64,000 nt of DNA from NCBI RefSeq assembly GCF_026913015.1, contig NZ_JAPTYD010000002.1, forward strand, positions 186,001 to 250,000, written 5' to 3'. The position numbers and the translations under genes are program-made. How positions within the stretch are numbered: position 1 is the first letter of the stretch; each line of letters starts with the position of its first letter. The notes under the pieces are model-generated. The model had not been told where the DNA came from and did no database searches. It saw nothing but the letters and a program-made list of their open reading frames with translations. Shown here piece by piece: positions 27,887 to 36,753 of this stretch. The DNA is from Paracoccus benzoatiresistens (GTDB lineage Bacteria > Pseudomonadota > Alphaproteobacteria > Rhodobacterales > Rhodobacteraceae).

Positions 27887-28435
27887 ATGTCTGAACTGAT
27901 CGTGATCGCATTCGACGACGAGGCCACCGGGTTCGAACTGCGGGCCGAACTGGTGAAGATGCAGCAGGATTACCTGATCGAGATGGAGGATGCGGTGGTC
28001 GTCACCCGCCCTTCCGAGGACGACATCAAGCTGCACCAGGCGGTGAACCTGACCGCCGCAGGCGCGCTTGGCGGCGGCTTCTGGGGCACGTTCATCGGGC
28101 TCATCTTCCTGAACCCGCTGCTGGGGGCGGCGGTCGGCGCGGCCTCGGGCGCCCTTGCGGGCCGGTTGACCGACGTGGGCATCAACGACGACTTCATGCG
28201 CGGCACGGCCCGCGCCCTGGCGCCCGGCGGATCGGCGGTCTTCGTGCTGGTGCGCAAGATGACGGCGGACAAGGTGCTGGACCGGCTGCAATCCTTCCAC
28301 CACCGTGGCCGTGTCCTGCAAACCTCGCTGTCGCAGGAAGACGAGGACCGGCTGCGGGACGCCCTGTCGGGCGGCAGCCTGGTGCCGCGGGTTCCGCCCG
28401 CCACGCCTCCCGCGACGCCCATCACGGGCGCTTGA
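27887..28435 (+). CDS. DUF1269 family membrane-associated protein
   Basis: The 182-residue protein has an N-terminal ferredoxin-like domain (SELIVIAFDDEATG), a glycine-rich hydrophobic hairpin (GALGGGFWGTFIGLIF through GAAVGAASGALAG) and a second globular part with LAPGGSAVFVLVR. This is the DUF1269 layout, and the function is unknown. A strong AAAGGAG precedes the ATG. The 9-bp arms CCTTTCAAG (27794-27802) and CTTGAAAGG (27870-27878) form an inverted repeat whose second arm covers that ribosome binding site, so translational control is possible. Confidence 0.87.
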   Translation: MSELIVIAFDDEATGFELRAELVKMQQDYLIEMEDAVVVTRPSEDDIKLHQAVNLTAAGALGGGFWGTFIGLIFLNPLLGAAVGAASGALAGRLTDVGINDDFMRGTARALAPGGSAVFVLVRKMTADKVLDRLQSFHHRGRVLQTSLSQEDEDRLRDALSGGSLVPRVPPATPPATPITGA

Positions 28436-28444
28436 CGCAAGGCG

Positions 28445-28467
28445 GGGCCGCGTGAGACACGCGGCCC
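28445..28467 (+). other. Hairpin abutting the mtgA start codon
   Basis: GGGCCGCGTG and CACGCGGCCC form a 10-bp stem with a 3-base loop that ends at the base just before the mtgA ATG. It could end the DUF1269 transcript or block mtgA initiation. No ribosome binding site is visible between stem and ATG. Confidence 0.55.
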
Positions 28468-29193
28468 ATGGTCTTTCGCCTTTTGTTCAGCCCCCCGGAC
28501 GCCGGACCCGAGGCGCCCGCGCCAGCCATCCGCCGGCGGCCGCTGCGCCGCCTGCGGATCTGGGCGCGCTGGCTGGCGCTGCGCTTCCTGGCGCTGATGG
28601 TCGGGCTGGTCATGTTCTATGCCCTGATCAACCCGCCCACCACCTGGACCATCGTGGCGGAAGCCACCGCCCCGCGCCACTGGGTCGATATCGAGGACAT
28701 CGCCCCCGCCATGCGCCGGTCGGTCGTCGCGGCCGAGGATGCGAATTTCTGCCTGCACTGGGGCTTCGACATGGTGGAAATCCGCAGGGTCGTGGCCTCG
28801 GGGTCGTCGCGGGGGGCATCGACCCTGACCCAGCAGACCGCCAAGAACGTGTTCCTGTGGCAGGGGCGCAGCTGGACGCGCAAGGTTCTGGAAACCGCCT
28901 TCACGCCGATGATCGAGGCCTTCTGGTCCAAGCGGCGCATCCTGGAAGTCTATCTGAACGTCGCCGAGTTCGGGCCGGGGATCTTCGGGATCGAGGCTGC
29001 CGCGCGCGAATATTACGGCACGACGCCCGACAGGCTGACGCCCGTTCAGGCCGCGCGGCTGGCCGCCGTCCTGCCCGCACCCAAGACGCGCAGCCCCCGC
29101 GCCTCAGGCCGGTCGCGGGCAATTGCCGACGGCGCCGCTACCATTGAGCGGGATGGGCGCGCCGACTGCTTCCAGACCCCCCGCGCCGGTTGA
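28468..29193 (+). CDS. mtgA: Monofunctional biosynthetic peptidoglycan transglycosylase MtgA
   Basis: The 241-residue enzyme polymerises lipid II glycan strands. One membrane helix (about residues 36-55) precedes a GT51 domain with the catalytic glutamate in AAEDANFCLHWGFD and the conserved GASTLTQQTAKNVFLW. The transpeptidase domain of class A PBPs is absent, as expected. The ATG is set directly against a strong hairpin, so a later start is possible, although the first 30 residues are basic and look like a normal cytoplasmic tail. Confidence 0.93.
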   Translation: MVFRLLFSPPDAGPEAPAPAIRRRPLRRLRIWARWLALRFLALMVGLVMFYALINPPTTWTIVAEATAPRHWVDIEDIAPAMRRSVVAAEDANFCLHWGFDMVEIRRVVASGSSRGASTLTQQTAKNVFLWQGRSWTRKVLETAFTPMIEAFWSKRRILEVYLNVAEFGPGIFGIEAAAREYYGTTPDRLTPVQAARLAAVLPAPKTRSPRASGRSRAIADGAATIERDGRADCFQTPRAG

Positions 29194-29254
29194 ATAGCGG
29201 GGGTTGCAGGCTTATCAAGGATGCCGTCGTGACAAGAAGGTCCAGAAGCAGGCG

Positions 29255-29941
29255 ATGAACAGCAACACCCAGACCACCCGGCTTTACCATTCGGCCCTGT
29301 CGCCTTTCTGCCGCAAGGTGCGGCTGGTGCTGGGCGAAAAGAAGATCGAGGTCGAGCTGGTCGAGGAACGGTATTGGGAAAGCCCGCCCGACCTGAAGCG
29401 CCGCAACCCGGCCGGAAAGCTGCCTGTCCTGCGCCATCGCGGCAACATGCTGGCCGAAAGCCAGGCAATCGTCGAATACCTGGACGAGGCCATTCCCTCG
29501 CCCGCGCTGATGCCCACCACGCCCTTGGAACGCCACGAGGTGCGCCGCCTTTGCGCCTGGTTCGACGACAAGTTCAACACCGAGGTCACCGTCCCCATCC
29601 TGACCGAGCGGGTCTGGAAGAAGATCACCCGCCAGGGCTATCCCGACAGCCGCGTGGTCAAGGACGGGCTGCGCGCGATCAAGGACCATATCGACTATCT
29701 GACCACGCTGCTGGAAACCCGCCGCTGGCTGGCGGGCAACAGCCTGTCGCTGGCTGATTTCACGGCGGCGGCGCATTTTTCCTGCCTGGATTACATCTCG
29801 GACGTGGACTGGGACCGGTCGGACATCCTGCGCGACTGGTATGCGACGATCAAGTCGCGCCCGGCCTTCCGGTCGATCCTGGCCGACCAGGTGCCGGGCA
29901 TCCACCCGGCCCCCCATTATGCCGAGCTTGATTTCGGATAA
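29255..29941 (+). CDS. Glutathione S-transferase family protein
   Basis: The 228-residue protein has an N-terminal thioredoxin-like domain ([14 protein letters not shown] with the active-site region, then NPAGKLPVL and ESQAIVEYL) and an all-helical C-terminal domain. The S-P-F-C motif points to a cysteine-type GST close to the Omega or Beta group. No substrate can be assigned. It is followed after 49 bases by queG, through a short intergenic repeat. Confidence 0.88.
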   Translation: MNSNTQTTRLYHSALSPFCRKVRLVLGEKKIEVELVEERYWESPPDLKRRNPAGKLPVLRHRGNMLAESQAIVEYLDEAIPSPALMPTTPLERHEVRRLCAWFDDKFNTEVTVPILTERVWKKITRQGYPDSRVVKDGLRAIKDHIDYLTTLLETRRWLAGNSLSLADFTAAAHFSCLDYISDVDWDRSDILRDWYATIKSRPAFRSILADQVPGIHPAPHYAELDFG

Positions 29942-29999
29942 GCCCGGGGGCGCTTCGCCCCCCGGACCCCCAGAGGATATTTGGGCCAAAGTGAAAGAG
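29942..29999. repeat. Interspersed intergenic repeat, copy A
   Basis: After the GST stop comes GGGGCGCTTCGCCCC, a stem with the TTCG-type loop, then CCCGGACCCCCAGAGGATATTT-like sequence and GGGCCAAAGTGAAAG. The segment GGATATTTGxGCCA recurs at 41770-41785. Rhodobacteraceae genomes often carry this type of sequence between genes. The probable queG start lies inside it. Confidence 0.5.
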
Positions 30000-31013
30000 C
30001 GTCTGGCCGCCGAGGCCGAGTCGGTCGGCTTTTCGCGGATGCGGGTCACGACGCCCGGCGCGGTGCCCGAGATCGCGGAACGCCTGCAGCAGTTCCTGGA
30101 AGCCGGTCGGCACGGGCAGATGCAGTGGATGGCCGAGCGGACCCATTGGCGCGGCGATCCCACGGCCCTCTGGCCCGAGGCCCGGTCGGTGATCGTGCTG
30201 GCCGAGCTTTACACGCCCGAACACGATCCCCTAGCGGTGCTGGACCAGCCTGACCGGGCGGCGATCAGCGTCTATGCCCAAGGGCGCGACTACCACGACC
30301 TGGTCAAGAAGCGGCTGAAGCGGCTTGGCCGCTGGCTGCTGGAGCAGGCGCCGGGCGAGGAGATCAAGGTCTTCGTCGATACCGCTCCGGTGATGGAAAA
30401 GCCGCTGGCGCAGGCGGCGGGCATGGGCTGGCAGGGCAAGCACACCAACCTTCTGTCGCGCGAGCTGGGAAGCTGGTTCTTCCTGGGCTCGATCTTCACG
30501 ACCGTTCCCCTGCCCCCGGACCCGCCCGAGCGTTCCCATTGCGGGTCCTGCCGCGCCTGCCTGGACGCCTGTCCGACCGGCGCCTTTCCCGCGCCCTTCC
30601 AGCTGGATGCCCGGCGCTGCATTTCCTACCTAACGATCGAGCACAAGGGCCCGGTCGATCCCGAACTGCGCCCCTTGATGGGCAACCGCATCTATGGCTG
30701 CGACGACTGTCTTGCGGTCTGCCCCTGGAACAAGTTCGCGCAAACCGGGTCCGAGATGCGTTATCGCGGCATCGTCGATTCGCCGCCCCTGGCGGAGCTT
30801 GCCCTGCTGGACGACGCAGGTTTCCGGGAACGCTTCTCGGGCAGCCCGATCAAGCGCATCGGCCGCGACCGCTTCGTGCGCAACGTGCTTTATGCCATCG
30901 GCAATTCCGGGCGGGAGGACTTGGCCGGGGTGGCGCGCGATCTTGCGGGCGACGCCGATCCGGCCGTGGCGGATGCGGCCCGCTGGGCCCTGGGGCGCTT
31001 GTCGCGGGCCTGA
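29991..31013 (+). CDS. queG: Epoxyqueuosine reductase QueG
   Basis: This cobalamin- and Fe-S-dependent enzyme (340 aa) makes queuosine from epoxyqueuosine in tRNA. Two ferredoxin-type clusters are seen: [15 protein letters not shown] near residue 185 and [14 protein letters not shown] near residue 240. A C-terminal HEAT-like end follows. I place the start at GTG 29991 because homology to QueG begins at the next codons. Earlier in-frame starts would run back into the GST gene. It ends only 4 bases before the convergent RTX gene. Confidence 0.93.
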   Translation: MKERLAAEAESVGFSRMRVTTPGAVPEIAERLQQFLEAGRHGQMQWMAERTHWRGDPTALWPEARSVIVLAELYTPEHDPLAVLDQPDRAAISVYAQGRDYHDLVKKRLKRLGRWLLEQAPGEEIKVFVDTAPVMEKPLAQAAGMGWQGKHTNLLSRELGSWFFLGSIFTTVPLPPDPPERSHCGSCRACLDACPTGAFPAPFQLDARRCISYLTIEHKGPVDPELRPLMGNRIYGCDDCLAVCPWNKFAQTGSEMRYRGIVDSPPLAELALLDDAGFRERFSGSPIKRIGRDRFVRNVLYAIGNSGREDLAGVARDLAGDADPAVADAARWALGRLSRA

Positions 31014-31017
31014 GGCA

Positions 31018-34000
31018 TCACAGCAGGAAGTCATCGCGGTCGAGGTCGATGCGGCCCAGAAGCCGCAAAAGGAAATCGGCCTGCCCGTCGCCGTCCAGAT
31101 CCGCCATGACGCGCGTTTCATTGCCGACATGTTGCCAGCGGAGCTGACGGGCGGCGCTGAAGGCGGCATCGTCGACAAAGCCAAGCCTCAGGGCGCTCAG
31201 GTCCAGGTCGTCGATCCCGGCGGTGAAATCGGGGATCACGTCGGCCAGGCTTTGGGGGCTGTCGGCGCGAGACAGGAAGCGGAAGACATCGGCCTCGGTC
31301 CCGCCCGTCAGCAGGTCGGCCCCGGTCCCGCCGACCAGCGTATCCCTGCCCGCGCCGCCCGCCAGCGTGTCCCGGCCGTCCCCGCCCGACAGGAGGTCGT
31401 TCCCGCCATCGCCCGTCAGCCGGTCGAGCCCTGCCCCGCCCTGGAGCGCGTCATTGCCAAGCCCGCCAAGCAGGACATCGTTGCCCCCATCGCCCCAGAG
31501 CATGTCGTTGCCGGCATCCCCCCACAGCGTATCGGCGCCAAGCTGGCCCCACAGGCGATCGTCGCCCAGGCCCCCGCGCAGGGCATCCTGGCCCAAGCCG
31601 CCGCGCAGCGCGTCGTTGCCGGCATCCCCGTTCAGCCGGTCGTTGCCCGACCCGGCGGTCAGCGTGTCGTTGCCCGCCCCACCCCACAGGATGTTGTTGC
31701 CCAACAGATCCTGCAGGACATCATTCCCGGCGTCACCGAACAGGGTGTCGCTCCCGCCGTCTCCGTTCAGCCGGTCGTTGCCCGACCCTGCCCGCAAGGC
31801 GTCATCGCCAAGCCCGCCCCCCAGCGTGTCGCGTCCCGGACCAGCCAGCAGCGTATCGTTGCCCAGGCCCCCGAGAAGCAGGTTGTCGCCCGACAGATCG
31901 CGCAGGTCGTCATGGCCAGCCTCGCCGTTCAGGCGGTCGTTTCCTGCATCGCCAGACAGGCGGTCATTGCCTGCCCCGCCAAGCAGGCTGTCGTTGCCCG
32001 TTCCGCCGATCAGCCAGTCGATCCCCGCGCCTGCGCGCAAGGTGTCATTACCCGCCTCGCCATACAGGCGGTTGTTGCCCAGAAGATCGGTCAGCGCGTC
32101 CTGGCCATCCTGCCCCTGCAGGGTGTCCTGTCCCAGACCGCCATTCAGGCGGTCGTTTCCGGCACCGCCATGCATCCGGTCATTTCCCGGCCCGCCATCC
32201 ACCAGATCGTGGCCCGCCTCGCCAAAAAGCTGATCGGCGTCCCCCTCGCCCAGCAGCCGGTCGTTGCCCAGGCCCCCGCGCAGGATGTCATTGCCTGACA
32301 GGCCGTTCAGCAGATCGTTGCCCCCGTTCCCGCGCAGCAGGTCGTTGCCATCATTTCCCCACAGGCGGTCCATGCCCGCGCCCGCGACCAGCGTGTCGTT
32401 TCCCCGGCCGCCCTGCAGGACGTTGTCACCCGACAGATCCTCGAGGTAGTCGTTGTCATCCTCGCCCGAGAGGGCGTCGTTCCCGGCCTCTCCATACAGG
32501 CGGTCCGCCCCCGCCCCGCCATAAAGGAGGTCGTTGCCGCTGCCCCCGCGCAGCGTGTCACCGGCAAGGCCCCCATGCAGAAGATCGTTGCCGTCATGGG
32601 CCTGCAGGCTGTCGTTCCCCTCGTCCCCGAACAGGGTATCGTTGCCGCCCTGGCCCAGCAGGTGATCGTTGCCGGCGGCGCCGCGCAGCAGGTCGTGGCC
32701 CGCCTGGCCATGCACGGTATCGGCCCCCGCGCCTGCCGAAACGGTATCGTTGCCCGCCCCCCCGTGGATCGCGTCGGGGCCACCTGCGCCCAGCAGCCGA
32801 TCGGCGGCATCAGAGCCGAAGACCCATTTGCCGACCGTGGTGGGCTGGTCCGAAGGATCCACCGTCACGGGATCCAGTTCGGGCAGCCAGTAATGCCCGA
32901 TCGGAAACATGGCATTGCCGAAATCCGTGGGCACCAGGCCCTTGCCCGATGCGGTCCGGATTTCCAGGACCGAATTGCCATAAACGATCCGCATCCCCCA
33001 GGATTGCGGCGCAAAGCTGAGCTGCCAGGTGCTTCGGATCATGCCCAGCATCGACAGATCCAGCCGGTCCAGGCCCGGCTCGTAATCGGTGATCACCACG
33101 CGGCCGTCAAAGCGGGTGAGGGCGAAGACATCCGACCCCGCACCGCCGGTCAGCCTGATGTTGGCGGCAGCCGTTACCAGGATATCGTCGCCCGCACCGC
33201 CCTGAAGGGCGGTCGTGGCGGCAGCCGCGACCAGCAGGTCGTCACCCGCCGATCCGGTGACAGCCCCAGCCCCGGCGAAGCCGGTCGTGCCGATCGCGCC
33301 GGGGTCGATCACCAGCTGCGTCACCCCCGTTTCCCCGTCCGAGGTGACAAGCAGCAGGATCCTGCCGTCGATCACCTGCGCCTCGATGGCGCTGACCTTG
33401 GCCAATGTCGTGTCGGCGGTATCGAGGATGGTCTCCAGATGCAGCAGCCTGCCGTCGGGCAGCAGGGTAAAGAGGCTGATCCCGCCATCGGCCCCGCCCG
33501 CGATCACATAGCCGCGACCGTCCACCACCGCCGTCGCCAGCGCCGTCACCGACTGGAAGCGCGTGGTCAGTTCATCCACCACATGGTCGGTCGCCGTCAG
33601 CGTGCCAGCCTTGTCCACCCGGAACACCGACAAGGACGACGAGGTCGCGCCCGCCAGCACCACGAAGCTGCGCCCCCCGAACTGGAGGGCCGCGATGTCC
33701 GAGGGGATGTAATAGCCCGTCCCCTGGGCCGCGACATGCATCGCCCCCGGCCCCAGCACGCCATCCGCCCCGATCGCATGGGTCGAGACGAAATTGCCCA
33801 GGCCCGAGATGGCGACCAGCAGCCGCTGGCCATCGACGGTCATGGCGATGATCTTGTCCAGCGACGCCTCGGCCACGCCCTTTGGCATCGGCAGACTGAC
33901 GGAGGAGACGGGCGCAAGGCTGCCGTCGCTGCCGATCCTGTGGACCTTCAGCACCAGCGAATCCTGGCTGGCCGAGAACAGGAACCGGCCTTGCGTGCTG

Positions 34001-34392
34001 ATCATCTCGCCGCTGGCCGAAAGGTGGGCGCCGACCACGGGGGCGGGAAACAGCTGTGCGATGCCGCCAAGCCCGCCCGCGCCGTCCACCGACAGCCCCG
34101 CCACGCCCGCACCCGACATCCCCTCGACCAGCAGGCGGGTGCCGGACTGCATGTCCAGCACCGTCAGCGAGGGGGAAGCGTGATAGGAAAGGTTCGCCGG
34201 AAAGGCCTGGCCGCTGACCTGGGCCAGGGGGGCCAGGGGATCGCTGATGCGATAGCTGCTGACCCCGCCCCGCGCGTTGACGGCGAACAGCATCCAGCTT
34301 CCGCCGACCTCTGCCGTGGCAAGGTCCGCAACGCCAGACAACCATCGGGTTTGCGCGGCCCCATAGGTGGCCACGTGACGATAGGAGATCAT
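31018..34392 (-). CDS. RTX calcium-binding protein with N-terminal propeller-like region
   Basis: The 1124-residue protein has three parts. Residues about 1-370 are repeated strands resembling a beta-propeller (lactonase or WD-like), with motifs such as GGRSFVVLAGAT and DGRGYVIAGGADGG. A short RTX group is at about 375-420. Residues 532-1035 are 56 contiguous RTX nonapeptides (GGxGNDxLx), which bind calcium and fold as a solenoid. The last 89 residues end with DLDGDGQADFLLRLLGRIDL, typical of the RTX secretion end. Export by a type I system is expected, but no transporter genes are adjacent. There is no signal peptide. A role as adhesin or secreted enzyme is not resolved. Confidence 0.9.
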   Translation of the reverse strand: MISYRHVATYGAAQTRWLSGVADLATAEVGGSWMLFAVNARGGVSSYRISDPLAPLAQVSGQAFPANLSYHASPSLTVLDMQSGTRLLVEGMSGAGVAGLSVDGAGGLGGIAQLFPAPVVGAHLSASGEMISTQGRFLFSASQDSLVLKVHRIGSDGSLAPVSSVSLPMPKGVAEASLDKIIAMTVDGQRLLVAISGLGNFVSTHAIGADGVLGPGAMHVAAQGTGYYIPSDIAALQFGGRSFVVLAGATSSSLSVFRVDKAGTLTATDHVVDELTTRFQSVTALATAVVDGRGYVIAGGADGGISLFTLLPDGRLLHLETILDTADTTLAKVSAIEAQVIDGRILLLVTSDGETGVTQLVIDPGAIGTTGFAGAGAVTGSAGDDLLVAAAATTALQGGAGDDILVTAAANIRLTGGAGSDVFALTRFDGRVVITDYEPGLDRLDLSMLGMIRSTWQLSFAPQSWGMRIVYGNSVLEIRTASGKGLVPTDFGNAMFPIGHYWLPELDPVTVDPSDQPTTVGKWVFGSDAADRLLGAGGPDAIHGGAGNDTVSAGAGADTVHGQAGHDLLRGAAGNDHLLGQGGNDTLFGDEGNDSLQAHDGNDLLHGGLAGDTLRGGSGNDLLYGGAGADRLYGEAGNDALSGEDDNDYLEDLSGDNVLQGGRGNDTLVAGAGMDRLWGNDGNDLLRGNGGNDLLNGLSGNDILRGGLGNDRLLGEGDADQLFGEAGHDLVDGGPGNDRMHGGAGNDRLNGGLGQDTLQGQDGQDALTDLLGNNRLYGEAGNDTLRAGAGIDWLIGGTGNDSLLGGAGNDRLSGDAGNDRLNGEAGHDDLRDLSGDNLLLGGLGNDTLLAGPGRDTLGGGLGDDALRAGSGNDRLNGDGGSDTLFGDAGNDVLQDLLGNNILWGGAGNDTLTAGSGNDRLNGDAGNDALRGGLGQDALRGGLGDDRLWGQLGADTLWGDAGNDMLWGDGGNDVLLGGLGNDALQGGAGLDRLTGDGGNDLLSGGDGRDTLAGGAGRDTLVGGTGADLLTGGTEADVFRFLSRADSPQSLADVIPDFTAGIDDLDLSALRLGFVDDAAFSAARQLRWQHVGNETRVMADLDGDGQADFLLRLLGRIDLDRDDFLL
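31288..32799 (-). repeat. RTX nonapeptide array (56 units)
   Basis: The codons for residues 532-1035 repeat in strict 27-base register without any insertion. Variant units xLxDL(S/L)G(D/N)N occur at units 14, 27, 34 and 41, each followed by a GGxGNDTL unit and then an AGxGxD unit. Base composition drives long Ser/Pro-rich frames on the opposite strand, which are not genes. Confidence 0.9.
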
Positions 34393-34504
34393 CTTGTCCG
34401 TTGAATGCGCGTTTCAGCTGCAAGGCCACCGGGGCCGATGCTTAACAGAACCCTAAGACGCGCCTTCCGGACAACCGGCTTCTATCTGGAATTTAACGAA
34501 ATCT

Positions 34505-35245
34505 TTAGATGTCGAAGGCCAGCGGGCCATAGATGATCAGGCCGGGCTGCACCACGTCGGATTTCTGCAGCATCTGCGCCAGATCGTCGATGGTGGTGCG
34601 GATCAGCCGCTGGTGGGGGTGGCCCACGGATTCGGCGAACAGCGCGGGCGTGTCGCCCGGCATGCCGTGGGCGCGAAGCCCCGCCGCCAGTTCGGGAAAG
34701 CTGCGCTGGCCCATGAAGACGACCGTGGTGACCGCCGGATCGGCAATGGCGGCCCAGTGGATGTCGTCCGGCAGCCGGCCCGTCACATCGGCACCGGTGA
34801 TGAACTGCACCCGCCGCGCGGTCAGCCGCCGGGTCAGCGGGATCCCCGCCGCCGCCGCCGCCGCACTGGCCGAGGTGACGCCCGGCACGATCTCGAAGGG
34901 AATGCCGGCAGCGACAAGCGCCAGCAGTTCCTCCTCCAGCCGGCCGAAGAAGCCTGCATCGCCCGATTTCAGCCGCACCACGCGCCGCCCGGCCAGGGCA
35001 TGTTCGACCAGCAGCGCGTTCACATGCTCTTGCCGGGCCGAGGGGCGGCCCGCGCGCTTGCCGACCGCGATCAGTTCGGCCTGGGCACCAGCATGATCCA
35101 GCACCGGGCCCGATGCGAGATCGTCGTAAAGCACCACATCGGCCCGGGCCAGGCGGTCCACGGCCTTCAGCGTCAGCAATTCGGGGTCACCCGGCCCGGC
35201 CGAGACAAGCGAGACAAAACCGGTCGGGGTGGCAGGATCGGACAA
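34505..35245 (-). CDS. cobA: Uroporphyrinogen-III C-methyltransferase
   Basis: The SUMT enzyme (246 aa) adds two methyl groups to uroporphyrinogen III, giving precorrin-2 for cobalamin or sirohaem. Signatures are SAGPGDPELLTLKA, the SAM loop GDAGFFGR and PGVTSASAAAA. The first codon is probably TTG (35245), with no obvious ribosome binding site, so the true start may be slightly different. It stands alone upstream of the RTX gene and divergent from the photolyase gene. A spacer of 112 bases (34393-34504) separates it from RTX. Confidence 0.93.
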   Translation of the reverse strand: MSDPATPTGFVSLVSAGPGDPELLTLKAVDRLARADVVLYDDLASGPVLDHAGAQAELIAVGKRAGRPSARQEHVNALLVEHALAGRRVVRLKSGDAGFFGRLEEELLALVAAGIPFEIVPGVTSASAAAAAAGIPLTRRLTARRVQFITGADVTGRLPDDIHWAAIADPAVTTVVFMGQRSFPELAAGLRAHGMPGDTPALFAESVGHPHQRLIRTTIDDLAQMLQKSDVVQPGLIIYGPLAFDI

Positions 35246-35364
35246 GGGGGCAGCTTTCGGGCAGGGATTTCAGCTATATCATCCGCATCGCGCCAGACAA
35301 TGGCGCGGCCCGCAAACTTTCCGCCCGGCGCGGCGGGATCCGACCACTGAACGAAAGCTGTGCA

Positions 35365-36753
35365 ATGACCGTCATCTGCTGGTTCCGAAGGGTGCTTCGG
35401 CTGGACGACCACCCCGCCCTGGTTGCCGCCGCCAAGGACGGGCCGGTGATTCCCCTGGTGATCCTGGACCCTGCCGAGGCCCGCGCGCATCCCGCCTCGG
35501 CCCAGCGGCAGGCCATGGCGCTGCAGGGGCTGGCGGACGGGTTGCAGGCCCAAGGCAGCCGCCTGATCGTCCGGCGCGGCGATCCCGCGACCGTTCTGGC
35601 GCAGATGATCCACGAAACCGGCGCCGTGGCCGTCCATGGCAGCGAAGGCTTGCCCTTTGCCGGCGACCACGGTCTGCGGGCCGCGGTCGAAAGCGCGGGC
35701 GCAAGGCTGCACCTGCATCCCCTGGCCGATCTGGTGCCGCGCGGCAGCGTGCTGACCAAGGGCGGCACACGCTTCAAGGTCTTCACCCCCTTCTGGCGCG
35801 CCCTGCGCCAGACGGATATCGCCGCACCGCTGCCCATGCCGCGCCTGTCCCTGCCCACCACCTGGCCTGCCAGCGACGCGCCTGACTGGCCCGAGGCCCG
35901 GGCGGCGATGAACCGGGGCTGGCCGGTGGTCGCCCGCCATGTCCAGGCCGGGGAAGCCGCAGCCCATGACCGGCTGGACGCCTTTCTGGAGCGCATCACC
36001 GCACGCTATGCCGAGGACCGCGACCGCCCCGCCCTTGGCGATGCCACGTCCGGGCTGTCGGACGCCCTTGCCGTCGGAGAGATCAGCGCCCGGCGCATCT
36101 GGCACCGGGCCATGAACGCCCAGGACCACGGGCGGGGCGGGCTGGAGGATTTCCTGCGGGAACTGGCCTGGCGAGAGTTCGCGCGCGATCTGTTCCATGA
36201 AGCGCCCGGCATGGACCGGGCCTGCTGGCGCAAGGAATGGAATGATTTTTCATGGCAAGGCGACAATGCGGATGCCGAGGCCTGGCGCAGGGGCCGCACG
36301 GGCATCTCCATGGTGGATGCCGGCATGCGGGAGATGTTCGCGACCGGGCGGATGCACAACCGCGTGCGGATGATCACGGCCAGCTTCCTGGTCAAGCACC
36401 TGATGATCGACTGGCGGGTCGGCCTCGACCGGTTCGCGCGCTGCCTGACCGATTGGGACGCGGCCAGCAATGCGATGAACTGGCAATGGGTGGCAGGCTG
36501 CGGGCCGGACGCCTCGCCCTTCTTCCGGGTGTTCAATCCCGAAACCCAAGGCAGCAAGTTCGACCCCAGACGCCTTTATCGCGACCATTGGCTGAAGGAG
36601 GAGGGGGCCAGGGACTTTGCCCGGGCCGCGCCCCGGTCCTGGAGCTTCGATCCAAAAGACCGCCCGGCGGTTCTGGTCGATCTGGATCGGGGCCGGCAGC
36701 GCGCGCTGGCCGCCTATCGCGGGTTCGCCCGCAAGGAGGCCGCGGCGCGATAG
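35365..36753 (+). CDS. phrB: Deoxyribodipyrimidine photolyase (class I, FAD)
   Basis: The 462-residue enzyme repairs cyclobutane pyrimidine dimers with light. An N-terminal Rossmann antenna domain (TVICWFRRVLRLDDHPAL) precedes the FAD domain with RELAWREFARDL, MVDAGMREMFATGRMHNRVR and DAASNAMNWQWVAGCG. The usual RRDLR after the first tryptophan reads RRVLR here. ATG 35365 follows an AGG-poor leader, and a longer frame upstream overlaps cobA. Its 3' end overlaps the convergent TspO-like gene by 40 bases. Confidence 0.95.
   Translation: MTVICWFRRVLRLDDHPALVAAAKDGPVIPLVILDPAEARAHPASAQRQAMALQGLADGLQAQGSRLIVRRGDPATVLAQMIHETGAVAVHGSEGLPFAGDHGLRAAVESAGARLHLHPLADLVPRGSVLTKGGTRFKVFTPFWRALRQTDIAAPLPMPRLSLPTTWPASDAPDWPEARAAMNRGWPVVARHVQAGEAAAHDRLDAFLERITARYAEDRDRPALGDATSGLSDALAVGEISARRIWHRAMNAQDHGRGGLEDFLRELAWREFARDLFHEAPGMDRACWRKEWNDFSWQGDNADAEAWRRGRTGISMVDAGMREMFATGRMHNRVRMITASFLVKHLMIDWRVGLDRFARCLTDWDAASNAMNWQWVAGCGPDASPFFRVFNPETQGSKFDPRRLYRDHWLKEEGARDFARAAPRSWSFDPKDRPAVLVDLDRGRQRALAAYRGFARKEAAAR

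Noticed and set aside
31223..32233. Ser/Pro-rich plus-strand frame with regular repeats
   Set aside because: The regularity comes from the RTX 27-base repeat read in reverse.
31288..32799. Regularly spaced repeat resembling a CRISPR array
   Set aside because: The repeats are coding nonapeptides without unique spacers, in an intact frame.
32575..34404. Plus-strand frame of 609 residues opposite the RTX gene
   Set aside because: It is a composition artefact of the RTX coding region.
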